Source: Breznakibacter sp.
Lineage (GTDB): Bacteria > Bacteroidota > Bacteroidia > Bacteroidales > Marinilabiliaceae
DNA: 33,000 nt
Reading direction: 5' to 3'
NCBI GenBank assembly: GCA_018054835.1
Contig: JAGPIS010000002.1
Coordinates: 1 to 33,000, forward strand
Part shown: one piece after another, positions 30,843-33,000 of the stretch
How positions within the stretch are numbered: the stretch's first letter is position 1
Layout of the letters: every line of letters begins with the position of its first letter
Notes under the pieces: model-generated
What the model saw: the letters and a program-made list of their open reading frames with translations, nothing else
Database searches by the model: none
Told to the model about the DNA's origin: nothing
Position numbers and translations under genes: made by a program

Positions 30843-32069
30843 ATGATAACGCTCTTCTATTCTTTAGGAATTTTTCTGTATGGTTTAGCCATCCTATTGG
30901 CGGTACCTTTTAATGCCAAGGCGCGCTTGCTTTGGACTGGGCGCCGCCGGGTGTGGAACGACCTGAGGCATTACATCAATAACAACCGTTGCATCTGGAT
31001 TCATGCTGCTTCATTGGGCGAGTTTGAGCAGGGACGGCCCTTGATTGAGGCGTTGCGCAGTCAATATCCCAACCGCAAGATTGTGCTTACCTTCTTTTCC
31101 CCTTCTGGATTTGAGGTGCGTAAGAATTATCCATTGGCCGACTTGGTTTGCTACCTGCCTGCAGACTCCTTTTTCAATGCCCGCCGGTTTATTCGGTTGT
31201 TGAATCCCGAAATGGTCTTTTTTGTGAAATATGAGTTCTGGTACTTCTATTTGACAGAACTAAAACGGCAAAACATTCCGGTTTATGGTGTGTCGGTCAT
31301 TTTCCGGGCCGATCAGATGTTTTTTAAATGGTATGGAGGTTGGTTTCGCAAAATATTGAACAGTTTCACCCATTTCTACTTACAGGACCAGGTTTCTGCC
31401 GATCTTCTTAAGAGCAGGGGCTATTCCAATTATACTGTGTCCGGGGACACGCGCTTCGACCGGGTAGCCAAAATTGCCGCTTCATCGGGCGATGATGAGC
31501 TCACGCAACGTTTTGCAAAGGGGGCACGGGTGATTGTGGCGGGTAGTTCTTGGGAGCCTGATGAAGCTCTTTTGATCGACTACATCAACCGGGCTCCTGA
31601 GGATGTGAAGCTGATCCTGGTGCCACACGAGATAGGGGAGGAACACATCCGGCAAATATCAAAACAATTGGATGTTCCCTATTTTCTCTATAAAAAGGCG
31701 CCTTTCGATCCTGAAAATTACCGGGTGATGGTGGTCAACACCATTGGGCTACTTTCCTCCATCTACAAATATGGACAGGTGGCTTACATCGGTGGTGGTT
31801 TCGGCAAGGGCATCCATAATACCCTGGAGGCCGCCACTTATGGGATGCCGGTTTTGTGGGGCCCAAACTACCATAAGTTTAAAGAGGCGCGCGACCTCTT
31901 AAGTTGTGGTGCCGGATTTGTGGTGGCCGATCAGGAAGCCTTGGACACCCAATTGGATGCCTTGTTGAACAATCAGGATTTGTGTGCCCAGGCCGGTAAT
32001 AAAGCCAAACAGTATGTTGCTGGAATGTGTGGAGCCACTGATCAAATTATTTCAGATCTTTTCAAGTAA
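30843..32069 (+). CDS. waaA: 3-deoxy-D-manno-octulosonic acid (Kdo) transferase
   Basis: An inner-membrane-associated GT-B enzyme that adds Kdo to lipid A precursor, showing that the organism makes lipopolysaccharide. It has 408 residues with one N-terminal hydrophobic anchor (about residues 3-22). 'IWIHAASLGEFEQGRPLIEAL' (in its two halves) carries the catalytic Glu of the family. 'VKYEFWYFYL', S-G-D-T-R-F-D-R and 'GGGFGKGIHNTLEAATYGMPVLWGP' (in halves) are diagnostic. It stands alone between two terminators. Confidence 0.95.
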   Translation: MITLFYSLGIFLYGLAILLAVPFNAKARLLWTGRRRVWNDLRHYINNNRCIWIHAASLGEFEQGRPLIEALRSQYPNRKIVLTFFSPSGFEVRKNYPLADLVCYLPADSFFNARRFIRLLNPEMVFFVKYEFWYFYLTELKRQNIPVYGVSVIFRADQMFFKWYGGWFRKILNSFTHFYLQDQVSADLLKSRGYSNYTVSGDTRFDRVAKIAASSGDDELTQRFAKGARVIVAGSSWEPDEALLIDYINRAPEDVKLILVPHEIGEEHIRQISKQLDVPYFLYKKAPFDPENYRVMVVNTIGLLSSIYKYGQVAYIGGGFGKGIHNTLEAATYGMPVLWGPNYHKFKEARDLLSCGAGFVVADQEALDTQLDALLNNQDLCAQAGNKAKQYVAGMCGATDQIISDLFK

Positions 32070-32090
32070 GTGTAACGATGATTATGATAC

Positions 32091-32120
32091 AAAAAACTCC
32101 GTTATCCACGGAGTTTTTTT
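32091..32120. terminator. Rho-independent (possibly bidirectional) terminator after waaA
   Basis: AAAAAACTCCGT (32091-32102), loop TATCC, then ACGGAGTTTTTTT (32108-32120). The symmetric A and T tracts would serve both strands. Confidence 0.9.
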
Positions 32121-32271
32121 GTGTCTGATTTCTTTTCCATATTTTGGAAAAGCCCTCCTTTGATTCTTCTTTTTGATCCGTTCCCTGCCTTAGGTTTCAG
32201 TTGGTAGATGGTCATTGGCAGTTGGTTCCATGGTTTGGATATTTTGCAACTAAAAAAGTATAAAATATTCT

Positions 32272-32351
32272 AATTGGATAACTTTTCCGATTTTCAAAAA
32301 AAATATAGTGTTGAAATATAGGTGTTTGAGTGTTTGAATTGGATAACTTTT
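32272..32351. promoter_or_regulatory. 15-bp direct repeat upstream of nrdJ
   Basis: AATTGGATAACTTTT occurs at 32272-32286 and 32337-32351, 65 bp apart (about six helical turns), just upstream of the candidate nrdJ promoter. This placement suits a pair of regulator binding sites. Confidence 0.5.
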
Positions 32352-32372
32352 TGGGTGTGTTGAAAAAAAAAC

Positions 32373-32403
32373 TTTGACACAAATTCTTCTTGCCGTATCT
32401 TAG
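32373..32403 (+). promoter_or_regulatory. Candidate promoter for nrdJ
   Basis: TTTG (32373-32376), a 19-nt spacer and TATCTTAG (32396-32403, one mismatch to TAnnTTTG). The leader to the ATG would be about 60 nt. Confidence 0.55.
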
Positions 32404-32473
32404 TGATATGAAAAATTGAGTGTCGGAAAAAATCTAACCTCTATATAATCAATCAAAAAACAGCTTAACTGCC

Positions 32474-33000
32474 ATGTCAAAAGTAGAAACCGTTTTAGAG
32501 CCTCAAACTATGAAAAAGACCTTTAGTAATGAGGAGGCATTTAACTCTGCATTAAATTATTTTAATGGTGATGAGTTGGCCGCACGTGTGTGGGTGAATA
32601 AATACGCATTGAAGGATTCGGATGGTCACTTGTATGAGTTGACGCCCGATGATATGCATTGGCGTTTGGCGCGGGAGATTGCCCGCATCGAGCAACGCTA
32701 TGAGCAGCCAATGTCGGAAATTGAATTGTTTGAGCTTTTTGCACGCTTTAAATATATCATCCCTCAGGGTGGCCCTATGACAGGGATTGGCAACGGTTTC
32801 CAGGTGGCTTCCCTATCCAACTGTTTTGTCATTGGTAATGAAGGCAACTCCGACTCCTATGGCGGCATCATGAAAATTGACCAAGAGCAGGTTCAGCTGA
32901 TGAAACGCCGTGGTGGTGTGGGGCATGACCTTTCGCACATCCGTCCCAAAGGTTCGCCTGTGAAGAATTCGGCTCTGACATCTACCGGCATTGTGCCTTT
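32474..33000 (+). CDS. nrdJ: Adenosylcobalamin-dependent ribonucleotide reductase (3' partial)
   Basis: Class II ribonucleotide reductase, which makes deoxyribonucleotides with a B12 radical cofactor. The ATG at 32474 opens a frame that continues past the window end, with 175 codons visible. After a short N-terminal extension comes A-A-R-V-W-V-N-K-Y-A-L-K-D, then 'FKYIIPQGGPMTGIGNGFQ', then 'ASLSNCFVIGN' with the first redox cysteine of the catalytic barrel. 'DSYGGIMKIDQEQVQLMKRR', 'GGVGHDLSHIRPKGSPV' and S-A-L-T-S-T-G-I-V follow. These match the NrdJ type found in Bacteroidota better than class I NrdA. The cofactor-binding region lies outside the window. Confidence 0.9.
   Translation, partial: MSKVETVLEPQTMKKTFSNEEAFNSALNYFNGDELAARVWVNKYALKDSDGHLYELTPDDMHWRLAREIARIEQRYEQPMSEIELFELFARFKYIIPQGGPMTGIGNGFQVASLSNCFVIGNEGNSDSYGGIMKIDQEQVQLMKRRGGVGHDLSHIRPKGSPVKNSALTSTGIVP

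Larger units (their letters stand above)
32121..32473. other. nrdJ upstream region
   Basis: A 353-bp AT-rich gene-free region. I see a 15-bp direct repeat and a promoter, annotated separately. I see no cobalamin riboswitch signature and no NrdR-box pair. Confidence 0.6.

Noticed and set aside
32121-32473. Cobalamin riboswitch before nrdJ
   Set aside because: I could not find a B12-box-like conserved core or the long structured leader expected.

Overview
The window looks like chromosomal DNA of a member of the Bacteroidota, probably a Bacteroidales/Marinilabiliales-type organism. The evidence is several candidate promoters of the form TTTG-N19/20-TAnnTTTG, a DUF4296 lipoprotein, a Bacteroidota-type capsule-assembly Wzi protein, an adenosylcobalamin-type ribonucleotide reductase, and small accessory genes common in that phylum (four-helix-bundle/IVP protein, GxxExxY protein). 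The lineage is inferred from gene content only. All supported genes lie on the + strand.

Layout. 2-4734 carries the export/chain-length module: an SLBB-domain export protein (5' end outside the window), a Wzz protein and the decayed tail of a second Wzz, interrupted by an IVP gene and a HepT/MntA-type toxin-antitoxin pair. 4795-7337 is a dTDP-3-acetamido-3,6-dideoxyhexose module (two tandem 3,4-ketoisomerase-like cupins, an acyltransferase and an aminotransferase). A GxxExxY gene follows at 7410-7781, between two copies of a 17-bp direct repeat. 7835-16444 is the variable block: acetyltransferase, Wzx flippase, four family-2 glycosyltransferases, a family-6 (ABO-like) glycosyltransferase, a family-11 fucosyltransferase and a Wzy polymerase. 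Most of this block, from about 10.2 kb, is conspicuously AT-rich. 16441-19918 holds rmlA, rmlC, rmlD and gmd. A 1.1-kb gene-free stretch follows, with a dense array of unlike hairpins. 21050-26587 holds manC, rmlB, wzi and the initiating polyprenyl glycosylphosphotransferase. From 26850 come ordinary genes: a DUF4296 lipoprotein, a barrel-less amidohydrolase-like protein, cysQ, pgk, waaA and the start of nrdJ.

How it fits together. The glycosylphosphotransferase loads the first sugar on undecaprenyl phosphate. The glycosyltransferases extend the unit using dTDP-rhamnose, dTDP-Fuc3NAc or Qui3NAc, and GDP-mannose-derived sugars. Wzx flips it, Wzy polymerises it, Wzz sets length, the SLBB protein exports it and Wzi anchors it. 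The neighbouring GT11 and GT6 genes predict a blood-group A/B-like terminus.

The most unusual feature is a family of periodic, degenerate intergenic repeats. Arrays of 8-nt units (consensus about YRACTCYY) run up to the start codons of six genes, with only 0-7 nt between the last regular unit and the ATG. Several are preceded by 7-nt arrays (NNNCCTG). Related 7-nt and 10-11-nt arrays run into coding sequence of the aminotransferase. The small accessory genes all sit within or between these arrays. I do not recognise these arrays as a described element.
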